Notes under the pieces: generated by a model
The model's database searches: none
Seen by the model: only the letters and a program-made list of their open reading frames with translations
Told to the model about the DNA's origin: nothing
Source of the DNA: Neoroseomonas soli
Lineage (GTDB): Bacteria > Pseudomonadota > Alphaproteobacteria > Acetobacterales > Acetobacteraceae
NCBI RefSeq assembly: GCF_018129065.1
Contig: NZ_JAAEDM010000012.1
Coordinates: forward strand, 1-64,000
Direction of reading: 5' to 3'
Length of the DNA stretch: 64,000 nt
Translations under genes and position numbers: made by a program
In this document: positions 44,243 to 54,478 of the stretch, piece by piece
How the letters are laid out: every line of letters starts with the position of its first letter
Position numbering within the stretch: position 1 is the stretch's first letter

Positions 44243-45137
44243 CGCCATCGCGGAGGAACAGGTCCCGACCTCCCGCACCGCGCCGCCGGAGCGGCTGTCC
44301 TGGGACAGCGGGATGCGGCGGTTCGTCGTGCTGTGGCTGCCGCTGTTCTGCTTCGTCATCATCCTGCTCTTTCCGTTCTACTGGATGACGATCACGGCCT
44401 TCAAACCGGATGCCGAGCTCTACGACTTCAGCACGCACAACCCGTTCTGGATCACCTCGCCCACGCTCGCGCACATCTACAAGCTGCTGTTCGAGACGTC
44501 CTATCCGTCATGGCTGCTCACGACGATGGGCGTCGCGGTCGGGTCCACCTTCCTCTCGCTGCTCGCGAGCACGCTCGCCGCCTATGCGATCCAGCGGTTG
44601 CGCTTCACCGGCAGCCAATATGTGGGGCTGGCGATCTACCTCGCCTACCTGGTGCCGCCGTCGATCCTGTTCATCCCGCTCGCGACGATCATCGTGCAAC
44701 TGGGCCTGTTCGACAGCCCGCTCGCGCTGATCCTCGTCTATCCGACCTTCCTTGTGCCGTTCTGCACCTGGCTGCTGATCGGCTACTTCAAGTCGATCCC
44801 CTATGAGCTCGAGGAATGCGCGCTGATCGACGGCGCGACGCGGCTGCAGATCCTGCGCCAGATCACCTTGCCGCTGGCGGTGCCCGGCCTGATCAGCGCG
44901 GGCATCTTCTCCTTCACGCTGTCCTGGAACGAGTTCATCTACGCGCTCGCCTTCATCCAGAGCAGCGAGAACAAGACGGTCTCGGTCGCCATCCTGACCG
45001 AGCTCATCACCGGCGACGTCTATCAATGGGGCGCGCTGATGGCCGGCGCGCTGCTCGGCTCGCTGCCGGTCGCGATCTTCTATTCCTTCTTCGTGGACTA
45101 CTACGTCTCCTCCCTCACCGGCGCGGTGAAGGAGTGA
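44235..45137 (+). CDS. ABC transporter permease, UgpE/MalG-like
   Basis: A 300-residue inner-membrane permease. Its EAA loop is SIPYELEECALIDGATRLQILRQITLPLAVPGL near residue 188-220, and SFTLSWNEFIYALAF near 230 is the family's C-terminal feature. Six helices are visible. With the UgpA-like protein it forms the channel of the sugar-type importer. The gene for a D-2-hydroxyacid dehydrogenase follows 28 bp later. Confidence 0.92.
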   Translation: MTDAIAEEQVPTSRTAPPERLSWDSGMRRFVVLWLPLFCFVIILLFPFYWMTITAFKPDAELYDFSTHNPFWITSPTLAHIYKLLFETSYPSWLLTTMGVAVGSTFLSLLASTLAAYAIQRLRFTGSQYVGLAIYLAYLVPPSILFIPLATIIVQLGLFDSPLALILVYPTFLVPFCTWLLIGYFKSIPYELEECALIDGATRLQILRQITLPLAVPGLISAGIFSFTLSWNEFIYALAFIQSSENKTVSVAILTELITGDVYQWGALMAGALLGSLPVAIFYSFFVDYYVSSLTGAVKE

Positions 45138-45165
45138 GGCTGCGCAACGCACAGGAGAACCAACC

Positions 45166-46209
45166 TTGGCGAAGTTCACTATCCTGACGCCGGCCGGCGC
45201 ATCCTTCACCACATCCGGCGGCGGCTACGACTACGAGATGGAGGCGCTCCAGGGCATGGGCGCCGAGATCGTCGAATGTCCCGCCACCGAGGAAGGCTTC
45301 ATCGCCGCCGCTCCCAACGCGGATGCGGTCTATGCGAAGGGCATGAAGTTCAGCGCGAAGATGATCGACGCGCTGACGAAGTGCCGGCACATCGCGCTTG
45401 GCACGGTCGGCGTGGACTATGTCGATGTCGCGGCGGCGACGGCGAAGGGCATCCCCGTCACCAACTGCCCGGACACTTTCATCGAGGAAGTCGCCGACCA
45501 CGCGATGATGCTGCTGCTGGCGACGCACCGCCGCTGCATCGAGCAGGACCGCATGGTGCGCGAAGGCCGCTGGTCCGAAGGCCGCCCGCAGCTGCTGCAG
45601 ATCCCGCGCCTGATGGGCCAGACGCTCGGCTTCATCGCCTTCGGTCGCGTCGCGCGCGCCACCGCCCGCCGTGCGAAGGCCTTCGGCCTGCACATGAAGG
45701 CCTTCGACCCCTTCATCGAGGAACTGGGCATGTCGGCCCTTGGTGTCGAACCGGCGAGCCTCGAGGAGGTGCTCTCGACCTCCGACTTCGTCTCGATGCA
45801 CCTGCCGGACACGCCGGAATCGCGCGGCTTCATGAAGGAGCACCACTTCCGGCAGATGAAGAAGAACGCGCTCTTCATCAACACCGGCCGCGGGCCGACG
45901 GTGAACGAGGCCGCACTCATCAAGGCATTGCAGGAAGGCTGGATCGCGGGCGCCGGCCTGGACGTTTTCGAAACCGAGCCCACGAAGCCGGACAATCCGC
46001 TGCACAGGATGAACAATGTCATCCTCTCGCCGCACAACGCGTCGGCTTCCGCGCGTTTCGATCCGGCGCGCAAGCGGCGCGTGGGGCAGGAACTGGCGCT
46101 GACGCTGTCCGGCAAGTGGCCGCTCTCCTGCGTCAATCCGACGGTGCTCGCCACCAGCAGCCTGCGCCGCTGGCAGCCCTACGCCTTGGAGCGCGGGCCG
46201 AACTCGTAG
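45166..46209 (+). CDS. D-2-hydroxyacid dehydrogenase family protein (TTG start)
   Basis: A 347-residue NAD(P)-dependent dehydrogenase of the D-isomer 2-hydroxyacid family. The nucleotide-binding segment is TLGFIAFGRVARATARRAKAFGLHMKAFDP near residue 145-175, with a Phe-Gly in place of the usual GLG. The HLPDTPESRGFM loop, the NTGRGPTVNEAALIKAL Arg motif, DVFETEP, and the catalytic His in SPHNASAS follow. The start is a TTG preceded by AGGAG eight bases earlier, and no ATG is better. The product would reduce a 2-oxoacid or oxidise a 2-hydroxyacid imported by the neighbouring transporter. Confidence 0.88.
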   Translation: MAKFTILTPAGASFTTSGGGYDYEMEALQGMGAEIVECPATEEGFIAAAPNADAVYAKGMKFSAKMIDALTKCRHIALGTVGVDYVDVAAATAKGIPVTNCPDTFIEEVADHAMMLLLATHRRCIEQDRMVREGRWSEGRPQLLQIPRLMGQTLGFIAFGRVARATARRAKAFGLHMKAFDPFIEELGMSALGVEPASLEEVLSTSDFVSMHLPDTPESRGFMKEHHFRQMKKNALFINTGRGPTVNEAALIKALQEGWIAGAGLDVFETEPTKPDNPLHRMNNVILSPHNASASARFDPARKRRVGQELALTLSGKWPLSCVNPTVLATSSLRRWQPYALERGPNS

Positions 46210-46250
46210 GGCATCTGGCGGAGGGGCGCCGCCCCTCCGCCCACCCCGCG
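46210..46250. repeat. Dispersed intergenic palindrome, copy E (hairpin part)
   Basis: An 11-bp perfect stem (46217-46227 with 46231-46241) closes a 3-nt loop. It resembles the gaggggc/gcccctc hairpin of copies C and F. It directly follows the dehydrogenase stop and could end or attenuate the transcript before the DUF3830 gene. Positions 46251-46375 hold no supported gene; a 7-bp inverted repeat (gccgatgc-type) lies within. Confidence 0.6.
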
Positions 46251-46375
46251 AGGATGTCGATCGCCGATGCCAAGCGCATGGGGTTCGCATCGGCGGCAAT
46301 GCCGCCGGAAACCATCTTGCCGAACGCCACCCAGCCGCTACATCCGAACCACGAAAGTAACAGGGAGCACCACAA

Positions 46376-46789
46376 GTGGCGGACGTGATCATCGACATCG
46401 GCGGTGAGATCTTCGAAGCGTTCTACGAGGACCGCGACGCGCCGAAGACCGTCGCCCGCTTCCGCGACTTCGTCCCCTACGGCAACCGCATCATCCACGT
46501 CCGCTGGTCGGGCGAGGCCTGCTGGATCCCGATGGGTGACTTCGACCTCGGCATCGGCTTCGAGAACGCCACGTCCTACCCCGCTCCGGGCCAGGTCATC
46601 GTCTTCCCTGGCGGCGTCAGCGAGACCGAGATCCTGATCGCCTACGGGCCGACCTGCTTCGCCAGCAAGGCGGGCCAGCTCGCCGGCAATCACGTCCTGA
46701 CCATCCGGGAAGGGCTGGATCGCTTGGCCGTCGTCGGCCGCTCCGTGCTGTGGGACGGAGCGAAGCCGATCACCTTCCGGCCGGCGTGA
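46376..46789 (+). CDS. DUF3830 family protein, cyclophilin-like (GTG start)
   Basis: A 137-residue protein of the DUF3830 family, which has a cyclophilin-like beta-barrel. Typical segments are IGGEIFEAFYEDRDAPKTV, FRDFVPYGNRIIHVRWSGEACWIP near the middle, and PAPGQVIVFPGGVSETEILIAYG. The function is unknown. The start is a GTG with AGGGAG eight bases upstream. Its stop overlaps the GTG of the lipoprotein gene (GTGA). Members often sit beside catabolic or transporter genes, as here. Confidence 0.8.
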   Translation: MADVIIDIGGEIFEAFYEDRDAPKTVARFRDFVPYGNRIIHVRWSGEACWIPMGDFDLGIGFENATSYPAPGQVIVFPGGVSETEILIAYGPTCFASKAGQLAGNHVLTIREGLDRLAVVGRSVLWDGAKPITFRPA

Positions 46790-47139
46790 CACGCGCAGGG
46801 CAGCGCCTGGCCGCCGTTGCTCTGCTCCTCTGCGCAGCATGTGTCCAACCGGCCGGGGACGGCCCGGTCGCCACCGGGGCGGGCAGTGAGTTTGCCGTGG
46901 AGTTCGACCCGAACGACACGACGACCGACCAACTCCATCGCCCTGCCCGCGACGAGTGCCTGCGGCGAGGCTTCAACACCTTCGATCTCACGCGCGTCCG
47001 CGAAATCCGCGGCCGGGGCATGCACTGGACCTACGCCTGCCGTCACGTCCCGATCCATGGCGATCCGATCCCACCGATGCCGCCGGCGCGTGGCCGTACC
47101 GCGCCGGTGAGGCTTGTTGCACCACCAGGGCATGACTAG
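46786..47139 (+). CDS. Small putative lipoprotein, unknown function (GTG start)
   Basis: A 117-residue protein whose first 20 residues form a lipoprotein signal: a basic start (TRAGQR), a hydrophobic stretch and a lipobox LLCAAC with the lipidated Cys near residue 17. The mature part has two more cysteines, in RDECLRRGFN and YACRHV, and a Pro-rich tail. No family recognised. Its start overlaps the DUF3830 stop, supporting co-translation. The tail contains PPMPPARG, of no known meaning. Confidence 0.7.
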   Translation: MTRAGQRLAAVALLLCAACVQPAGDGPVATGAGSEFAVEFDPNDTTTDQLHRPARDECLRRGFNTFDLTRVREIRGRGMHWTYACRHVPIHGDPIPPMPPARGRTAPVRLVAPPGHD

Positions 47140-47172
47140 CTTCCGGCCGCATCGCCGGAAGGAAACATACCC

Positions 47173-48144
47173 ATGTCCATCACGCATCCTGTGGGTCGCC
47201 GCGCACTGGTGCTCGGCACGCTGGCTGCGCCCGGCATTGCGCGGGCCCAGGCCCCGGCCTTCCCGACCCGCCCGATCAGCCTGATCGTGCCCTTCCCGCC
47301 AGGCGGCACCACCGACATCTCCATGCGCGCCCTGGCCGAGGCGACCGCGAAGATCCTGCGGCAGCCCATCATCGTCGAGAACAAGCCCGGCGCGGCGAAC
47401 ACCCTCGGCGCGGCGCAGGTCGCCCGGGCCCGGCCGGACGGCTACACGCTGACCCAGTTCCCGGCCTCGGCCATTCGCGTGCAGCTGCTGCAACGTCTGC
47501 AATACGACACGCTGCGCGACTTCACGCCGGTCATCTGCGTCGTCGGCTACCCCTTCATCGTGGCCGCGAAGGCCGGGCGCTTCCCCAACGGCTGGCGCGG
47601 CTTCGTCGAGGAGGCCCGCGCCAATCCCGGCAAGCTGACCTATGGCAGCACCGGCGCCAACGGCACGCCGCACGTCTACCTGGCCGAACTGCTGCGCCGG
47701 GAAGGCCTCGACCTGACGCATGTGCCGTTCCGCGGCGATTCCGACGGCTCGCAGGCGATGATCGGCGGGCACATCGACCTGATGGCAGGCTCGACCAGCA
47801 TGGCGGGGCTGGTCGAGGGCGGCCAGGCGGTCTTTCTCTGCGTCTGGACGCCGCAGCGCCTGCGTCGCTTCCCGGACGCGCCGACGCTGAAGGACCTCGG
47901 CTACGACATGACGGTGACGACGCCCTTCGGCATCATGGCGCCCGCCGGCCTGCCGCCGGAGGTCACGCGGACCCTGCACGACGCCTTCAAGGCCGGCATG
48001 GACGATCCGGGCTTCATCGAGGTGCGCGACCGCTACGAGATGCTGCCCGAATACCGCAACAGCGCCGACTACGCCGCCCTGCTGCGGGAGATGGTGCAGC
48101 AGGAAACCAGCCTGATCCAGCGCCTCGGCCTGAGCGCGGGCTGA
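47173..48144 (+). CDS. TctC/Bug-family binding protein (orphan)
   Basis: A 323-residue periplasmic binding protein. The signal MSITHPVGRRALVLG ends at ARAQ near residue 25. The mature part begins FPTRPISLIVPFPPGGTTDISMRALAEATAKIL and contains GKLTYGSTGANGTPHVYLAELL, the two ligand loops of the Bug family. No TctA/TctB genes are next to it, so it is an orphan that must dock to a distant membrane component or act in sensing. It ends the run that starts with the ThDP enzyme. Confidence 0.88.
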   Translation: MSITHPVGRRALVLGTLAAPGIARAQAPAFPTRPISLIVPFPPGGTTDISMRALAEATAKILRQPIIVENKPGAANTLGAAQVARARPDGYTLTQFPASAIRVQLLQRLQYDTLRDFTPVICVVGYPFIVAAKAGRFPNGWRGFVEEARANPGKLTYGSTGANGTPHVYLAELLRREGLDLTHVPFRGDSDGSQAMIGGHIDLMAGSTSMAGLVEGGQAVFLCVWTPQRLRRFPDAPTLKDLGYDMTVTTPFGIMAPAGLPPEVTRTLHDAFKAGMDDPGFIEVRDRYEMLPEYRNSADYAALLREMVQQETSLIQRLGLSAG

Positions 48145-48690
48145 CGCCTCGCCACGTCGCGCCGGCGGAGACGGGCCGATCCGGCGGTCCTGGGCTTGGC
48201 CGCAGCCGGTCGGCGGCGATGCCGATCTTGCTGATCCGGATGGGGGAGGGGCCTTCGCCACGGCGGGCGTTAGCGGCCGTGCCCCCGCGGCGGTGCGCGA
48301 GGCCGAGAACGGCGCCTTCCCGGACGTCCTGAGGGCGCGGCCGCCGTTTGGCGCGAGGCCATCGGTCATGGGCGGGAGCCCTCAGTCGCTGCGAGTGTAA
48401 CCAGCCCCCGCGCGAGGGCGCGTCATGAACCGCCGCATACCATCGACCCAACGGCAGGGCCGTGGCGACCGGGGGCTTGCCTCCGGCACGAAGGAGCCCC
48501 CCACACAGCGCCGGCGATGAGCCGCGGCTGCGGCCACAAGCAAGCGCGTGCCGACGGCGGCGGCGGCTTGAGCCGCCATGCGCGACGACGACGGCAGGCG
48601 GGAGACTGTGCGGGGGATGCGCGATGAAACATCCGTGGCCGCGGTACCGGGGCGCCGGACGTCAATATTCTCAATGAGTTCGGCGCGAAA
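48145..48690. other. Gene-poor stretch upstream of tRNA-Gln
   Basis: About 545 bp without a supportable gene. Open frames here lack ribosome sites, signals or family motifs and have shadow-like composition (Arg/Pro/Ala-rich). I see no repeat of the intergenic family and no tRNA. It may hold a degraded gene that I cannot recognise. Confidence 0.4.
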
Positions 48691-48764
48691 TGGCTGGGGG
48701 ACCTGGATTCGAACCAAGGCTGCCCGGGTCAGAGCCGGGAGTTCTACCGCTAAACTATCCCCCA
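48691..48764 (-). tRNA. tRNA-Gln, anticodon CTG
   Basis: Folded by hand on the minus strand. The 7-bp acceptor stem is TGGGGGA (48758-48764) with TCCCCCA (48695-48701), followed by discriminator G and an encoded CCA at 48691-48693. The D arm carries GTTTAGCGGTAGAAC, the anticodon stem is CCCGG/CCGGG around the loop CTCTGAC with anticodon CTG, and the T arm contains GGTTCGAATCC. The fold is complete, so the assignment to glutamine is firm. Confidence 0.95.
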
Positions 48765-48791
48765 AGCGGGTCCGGCATCGGCCGGGCCGCG

Positions 48792-48820
48792 CATATAGCG
48801 CCGTCGTCCGGATCGGGCAA
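48792..48820 (-). promoter_or_regulatory. Candidate promoter of tRNA-Gln
   Basis: On the minus strand TTGCCC (48815-48820), a 17-bp spacer and TATATG (48792-48797) lie about 28 bp upstream of the mature tRNA 5' end. The -10 sits in the only AT-rich island of the region. Confidence 0.5.
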
Positions 48821-48983
48821 CACCCCAGCTGCGGGATGGCGGACAGGGCAGGCATCGCAGCAGGGCGTCCTGGCCGACCCGCCGATCGCCTCGCATGCCG
48901 TGGAAACCGCTTGCTCCCCGCCCCACATCTCCGGGATCATTGATTTGCGACCGTCGGCTCGTGCCGCCGGTCCGGACCCCAGG

Positions 48984-50063
48984 ATGACCGACGCCGCCAC
49001 CCGTTACTCACCCGAAGCCCCGCCGGAACCGGCGGCGACTGTCTTCGTGCGTCCGGACCACGGCCCGGCGGCCTTTGCCGCCCTGGACCTCGGCACCAAC
49101 AACTGCCGGCTGCTGGTCGCCGCCCCCACCACCACGGGCTTCCGCGTGGTCGATTCCTTCAGCCGCATCGTCCGGCTCGGGGAAGGGCTGGCACATACCG
49201 GCCGCCTGGCCGACAGCGCCATGGATCGCGCCGCCGCCGCGCTCTCGGCCTGCGCCGACAAGCTCGGCCGCCGCCCCATCAGGCGGCTTGAGGCCGTGGC
49301 CACCGAGGCCTGCCGGCGCGCGGCCAACGGTTCCGCCTTCCTCGCCCGCATCACGGCGGAGAGCGGCTTGCGCTTGCGCATCATCTCGGCGCGGGAGGAA
49401 GCGGAACTGGCGATGGAATCCTGCGCCCCGCTCCTCGAACCCGGTGACCGGCGCGCGCTGCTCTTCGACATCGGCGGCGGCAGCACCGAGATCGCCTGGA
49501 TCCGCGTCCCGCCCGGCGCCTGCCCCGGAACGCCGCCTGAACTCATCGGCTACCTCTCGCTGCCGCTCGGCGTCGTCACCCTGGCCGAGCGCGCCGGCCA
49601 GTCCTGCTTCACCGAACACGGCTTCTTCGAGGTGGTGGACGAGGTCGCCACCCACCTCGCGGAATTCGACCGGGTCCACTGCATCGCGCAGGAAATCCGG
49701 GCCGGCGGGGTGCGGCTGATGGGTACCTCGGGCACGGTCACGACGCTCGCCGGCGTGGCGATGGCCCTGCCGCGCTACCGGCGACCGCTGGTGGATGGGA
49801 CGACGCTCGACTGCACCGCGGCGGACCTGGCGCTGGGGGATCTCTTCGCCCTCGGGCGCGAAGGCCTGGCGCAGCATCCCTGCGTCGGACCGGAAAGGGT
49901 GGAGTTCGTGCTGCCCGGCTGCGCGGTCTATGCCGCCATCCGTCGCGTCTGGCCGACGCCGCGCTTGACGGTGGCCGATCGCGGGCTGAGGGAAGGCATG
50001 CTCACCCGCATGATGCGCGCCGATCGCGCGCCCGCGCGCCGCCGTTCCGGCCCCGCGCGCTGA
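48984..50063 (+). CDS. Ppx/GppA phosphatase family protein
   Basis: A 359-residue ASKHA-fold phosphatase that acts on polyphosphate ends or on pppGpp. Phosphate-binding motifs are ALDLGTNNCRLLV near residue 33, LFDIGGGSTEIAWI near 155 and MGTSGTVTTLAGV near 247. At about 360 residues it is the short form lacking the C-terminal HD domain, common in alphaproteobacteria beside rlmE. The next gene begins 11 bp downstream, as in many relatives, so the two form an operon. The exact substrate (polyphosphate or pppGpp) is not settled. Confidence 0.9.
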   Translation: MTDAATRYSPEAPPEPAATVFVRPDHGPAAFAALDLGTNNCRLLVAAPTTTGFRVVDSFSRIVRLGEGLAHTGRLADSAMDRAAAALSACADKLGRRPIRRLEAVATEACRRAANGSAFLARITAESGLRLRIISAREEAELAMESCAPLLEPGDRRALLFDIGGGSTEIAWIRVPPGACPGTPPELIGYLSLPLGVVTLAERAGQSCFTEHGFFEVVDEVATHLAEFDRVHCIAQEIRAGGVRLMGTSGTVTTLAGVAMALPRYRRPLVDGTTLDCTAADLALGDLFALGREGLAQHPCVGPERVEFVLPGCAVYAAIRRVWPTPRLTVADRGLREGMLTRMMRADRAPARRRSGPAR

Positions 50064-50074
50064 AGGAGACATCG

Positions 50075-50755
50075 ATGGCGAAGCAACCGCCCGGCTCCGG
50101 CCGCGGCATGGCGACGCGCCTGCGCACGGCGACCGGCCGCAGCACCGCGAGCCAGCGCTGGCTGACCCGCCAGTTGAACGACCCCTATGTGAAGGCGGCC
50201 AAGGAACGCGGCCTGCGTTCCCGCGCCGCCTTCAAGCTGCTGGAGATGGACGAGAAGCTGCACCTGCTGAAGCCGGGGATGCGGGTGGTGGACCTCGGCG
50301 CCGCGCCGGGGGGCTGGACGCAGGTGTCGGTGCAGGCGGTCGGGCCGCGCGGGCAGGTGGTGGGAATCGACATCCTGCCCATGGACCCGGTGCCGGGCGC
50401 GACCGTGCTGCAGGGCGACTTCACCGAGCAGGAAGCCGAGGACCGCACCATCGACGCGATGGGCGGCAAGGCGGATGTCGTGCTGTCCGACATGGCGCCG
50501 AACACCACCGGCCACCAGGCGACGGACCACCTGCGGATCATGGGCATGGCCGAGATCGCGCTCGAATTCGCGCGGAAGGTGCTGGCGCCGGGCGGGGCCT
50601 TCGTCGCCAAGGTGCTCCAGGGCGGGACCGAGAAGGAGATGCTGGCGACGCTGAAGCGCGACTTTGCCGTGGTGCGCCACATGAAGCCGCCGGCCAGCCG
50701 GAAGGACAGTGCGGAACTCTACGTCGTGGCGACGGGGTTCCGTGGGCTGGGATAA
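50075..50755 (+). CDS. rlmE: 23S rRNA (uridine-2'-O) methyltransferase RlmE (FtsJ/RrmJ)
   Basis: A 226-residue methyltransferase that modifies the 2'-OH of the A-loop uridine in 23S rRNA. The family start is SRASQRW-type followed by KAAKERGLRSRAAFKLLEMDEK, whose lysine is the first of the K-D-K-E tetrad. The SAM site is VVDLGAAPGGWTQVSVQAVGP, the Asp is in VLSDMAPNTTGHQATDH, the second Lys in FVAKVLQGG, and the Glu in SAELYVVATGF. The basic N-terminal extension of about 25 residues is usual. It follows the Ppx/GppA gene. Confidence 0.94.
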   Translation: MAKQPPGSGRGMATRLRTATGRSTASQRWLTRQLNDPYVKAAKERGLRSRAAFKLLEMDEKLHLLKPGMRVVDLGAAPGGWTQVSVQAVGPRGQVVGIDILPMDPVPGATVLQGDFTEQEAEDRTIDAMGGKADVVLSDMAPNTTGHQATDHLRIMGMAEIALEFARKVLAPGGAFVAKVLQGGTEKEMLATLKRDFAVVRHMKPPASRKDSAELYVVATGFRGLG

Positions 50756-51152
50756 AGGAATTTTTGCCGCTTTAGTGATTTTAGGCCTTTAAACGTCCCG
50801 GCTCGGATGCCGAATCTGGCAGGACGACGCCAGGATCACCGGCCAATGTCGCGAGTCGGATAGGAAGGTTCAAGGAGCGATGCCATCGGGGATGATGGCA
50901 GGAGACTATATTCCTAGAACGGCCATCGCGAAAAATCCAGCCCATCCTTCCCCCCCCGTCCTTCGGCCACCCGCCTCGCCCCGACCTGCGCGATCCGGCC
51001 TTTCCGCTGCGGTCCCCGGCGCCACCCGGCGCCGCCCAGCCTTGCAGCCGGCCGACATCGGGGCCGTGGTCTCGCGCGCGGCCGCCCCACCAGCCCCCAC
51101 GCGCCAGGCCGCCCGGCCCTGCCGATGAATTCATGGTCGTGCCCAGGCGGCA
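50756..51152. other. Gene-less stretch between rlmE and the methyltransferase
   Basis: About 400 bp between the rlmE stop and the stop of the convergent methyltransferase gene. The first 50 bp are AT-rich, with 6-bp arms taaagg/ccttta at its ends, perhaps a weak terminator. Small frames near 50880 on the plus strand have a ribosome-like site only 2 bases from the ATG and no plausible protein features. I see no supported gene. Confidence 0.4.
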
Positions 51153-51971
51153 TCAGGCGCGGCAGACATAGCTCACTGTCCGGATGCGGCGTTTCTCGAG
51201 GTTCGCCACCTGGTTGCGCGCCATCGCCGGAAAGTCGTTCCCGAGAAAGAGCTGGAACGTCACCGCCGGCGTTTCCCGCGTCATGTGCCGCGCGACGCCC
51301 TCGAACCAGGCTTGGCTTTCCTCGGTGGAATCCCTGGAGGACAGGATTTCGAAGCCGGCGCCTTGCAGCAGTGCGACCATCTCCTCCGGCGTGGCGAGGT
51401 GGCTGATCGAAGGCTCCCGGGCCCAGGGAACGGGGAAAAGGACCTCCCCGCCCTCGCCCTGCAGCACGTCGTAGATGCCGAAAAGAGAGCCGGGCTTCAG
51501 GACGCGCCTGGCCTCCGCATACATCCTGTCCTTTGCGGCGATGTTCATGGCCACGTGGATCGTCATCGCGGCGTCGAAGGATCCGTCGGCGAAGGGCAGG
51601 CTCGTGGCGTCGCCCTGCCGGAAGTCGACGCGGTCCCCCAGCCCGACCCATCCGCTCAACGCCGTCGCGGCGTCACAGAAGGCCGGTGTCAGGTCGATGC
51701 CGGTGACGCGGCAGCCGAGCGCCTCCGCGACCGTCCTGGCCGGCCCGCCCAGGCCGCTGCCGATGTCGAGCAGGTGGGAGGAAGCCGTCAGCCCCAGGGA
51801 TCCCGCCAGTTCCAGCGTCGCCTTGCGGCCGCGGATGTGGAACTCGTCCACCGTCGCGAGATCCGTCGTGCCGAGCCTGTCGGTGTCCTTGCCGGCCTTG
51901 CGCAGGCTTTCGGCGATGACGCCCGCCAGGTCGAGGTTCCCGGCGTAGTGGCGCGATACCGTCTCGGTCAT
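51153..51971 (-). CDS. SAM-dependent class I methyltransferase
   Basis: A 272-residue methyltransferase. Motif I is LLDIGSGLGGPARTVAEALG near residue 67-86, motif II gives GIDLTPAFCDAA, and GDATSLPFADGSFDAAMTIHVAMNI is motif post-II/III near 118-145. The start MTETVSRHYAGNLDL and the layout resemble sarcosine/dimethylglycine-type or UbiE-like methyltransferases acting on small molecules. The substrate is not defined. It is a single gene, divergent from guaB. Confidence 0.84.
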   Translation of the reverse strand: MTETVSRHYAGNLDLAGVIAESLRKAGKDTDRLGTTDLATVDEFHIRGRKATLELAGSLGLTASSHLLDIGSGLGGPARTVAEALGCRVTGIDLTPAFCDAATALSGWVGLGDRVDFRQGDATSLPFADGSFDAAMTIHVAMNIAAKDRMYAEARRVLKPGSLFGIYDVLQGEGGEVLFPVPWAREPSISHLATPEEMVALLQGAGFEILSSRDSTEESQAWFEGVARHMTRETPAVTFQLFLGNDFPAMARNQVANLEKRRIRTVSYVCRA

Positions 51972-52008
51972 GGCCTGGCCTTCGGTGAATTTGCTTGCAA
52001 GGGCATGA

Positions 52009-53667
<1,659 letters not shown>

Positions 53668-53680
53668 CCCCCGGCCGCCG

Positions 53681-53706
53681 GGACGCTCGCGAATTCGTGA
53701 GCGTCC
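53681..53706 (+). terminator. Hairpin after guaB, probable terminator
   Basis: An 8-bp perfect stem (53681-53688 with 53699-53706) has an inner cgaa/ttcg that extends it after one mismatch. It lies 13 bp past the guaB stop. No T run follows, so it may need Rho or act as a stabiliser. Confidence 0.55.
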
Positions 53707-53800
53707 GGACGGCGGCGCGAGCGGCGCGGACGGCAGCGGAATGGTTGGCGAGGCGCCCTTTTCTCGGCCATCCTTGGCGGCCCAGTCAGGGAAGGCCGAC

Positions 53801-54478
53801 ATGCCTGCGCCGGAAGCGGTCGTCTTCGATGCCTACGGAACGCTGCTCGACGTCAATGCCGCGATGGCCGGGCACGCGGAGCGGCTCGGCGCGCGGTGGG
53901 AATCACTTTCGGCCGAATGGCGGTCGAAGCAGCTCGAATACACCTGGGTGCGCAGCCTGACCGGCGCGGCGCACCACGAGGATTTCTGGCTCTGCACCCG
54001 TGACGCACTGGATTTCGTCCTCGCCCGGAACCGCATCGACGATCGCGGCCTGGCGAAGGATCTGATGGAGGCTTACCGCACCTTGCCCGCCTATCCTGAA
54101 GTGCCCGCCATGCTCGAAGCCGTGCGGGAGCAAGGGATCGCCACCGCGATCCTGTCCAACGGCACGCCGGGGATGCTCGAGGCCGCGCTGAGGGCCTCCG
54201 GCCTCGCGCCCTTGATCGACGAGGTGCTGAGCGTGGAGGAGGTCGGCGTCTTCAAGCCCGACCCGCGCGTCTATCGGCTGGCGACACGGCAGTTCGGCTG
54301 CCCGCCGGACCGGCTGGTCTTCGTGTCCGCCAATGCCTGGGACGCCCAGGCGGCGCATGCCTGCAACATGGATGTGGTGCGCGTGGACCGGACCGGCTCG
54401 CCCGACGAGTACGGCCTGGCCGCCGCCGAGGTGGCGGTGCTGCCCGACCTCTCCGGCCTGCCCGACCTGCTGGCGTGA
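53801..54478 (+). CDS. L-2-haloacid dehalogenase type II (HAD superfamily)
   Basis: A 225-residue hydrolase. The nucleophile Asp is in VVFDAYGTLLDVNAA near residue 9, a Ser/Asn motif appears as AILSNGTPGMLEAAL near 115, the Lys in VFKPDPRVYRLA near 150 and the acidic end in VFVSANAWDAQAA near 173. The DAYGTLLD and SANAWD blocks are specific to type II L-2-haloacid dehalogenases, which release halide from short 2-halo acids. Its stop overlaps the GTG start of the next gene. The physiological substrate is unknown. Confidence 0.9.
   Translation: MPAPEAVVFDAYGTLLDVNAAMAGHAERLGARWESLSAEWRSKQLEYTWVRSLTGAAHHEDFWLCTRDALDFVLARNRIDDRGLAKDLMEAYRTLPAYPEVPAMLEAVREQGIATAILSNGTPGMLEAALRASGLAPLIDEVLSVEEVGVFKPDPRVYRLATRQFGCPPDRLVFVSANAWDAQAAHACNMDVVRVDRTGSPDEYGLAAAEVAVLPDLSGLPDLLA

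Noticed and set aside
48382-48855. A 157-codon minus-strand frame
   Set aside because: It runs through the tRNA-Gln gene and its promoter.
50880-51128. A small plus-strand gene preceded by aaggag
   Set aside because: The site is only 2 bases from the ATG and the translated product is Pro/Arg/Ala-rich without features.
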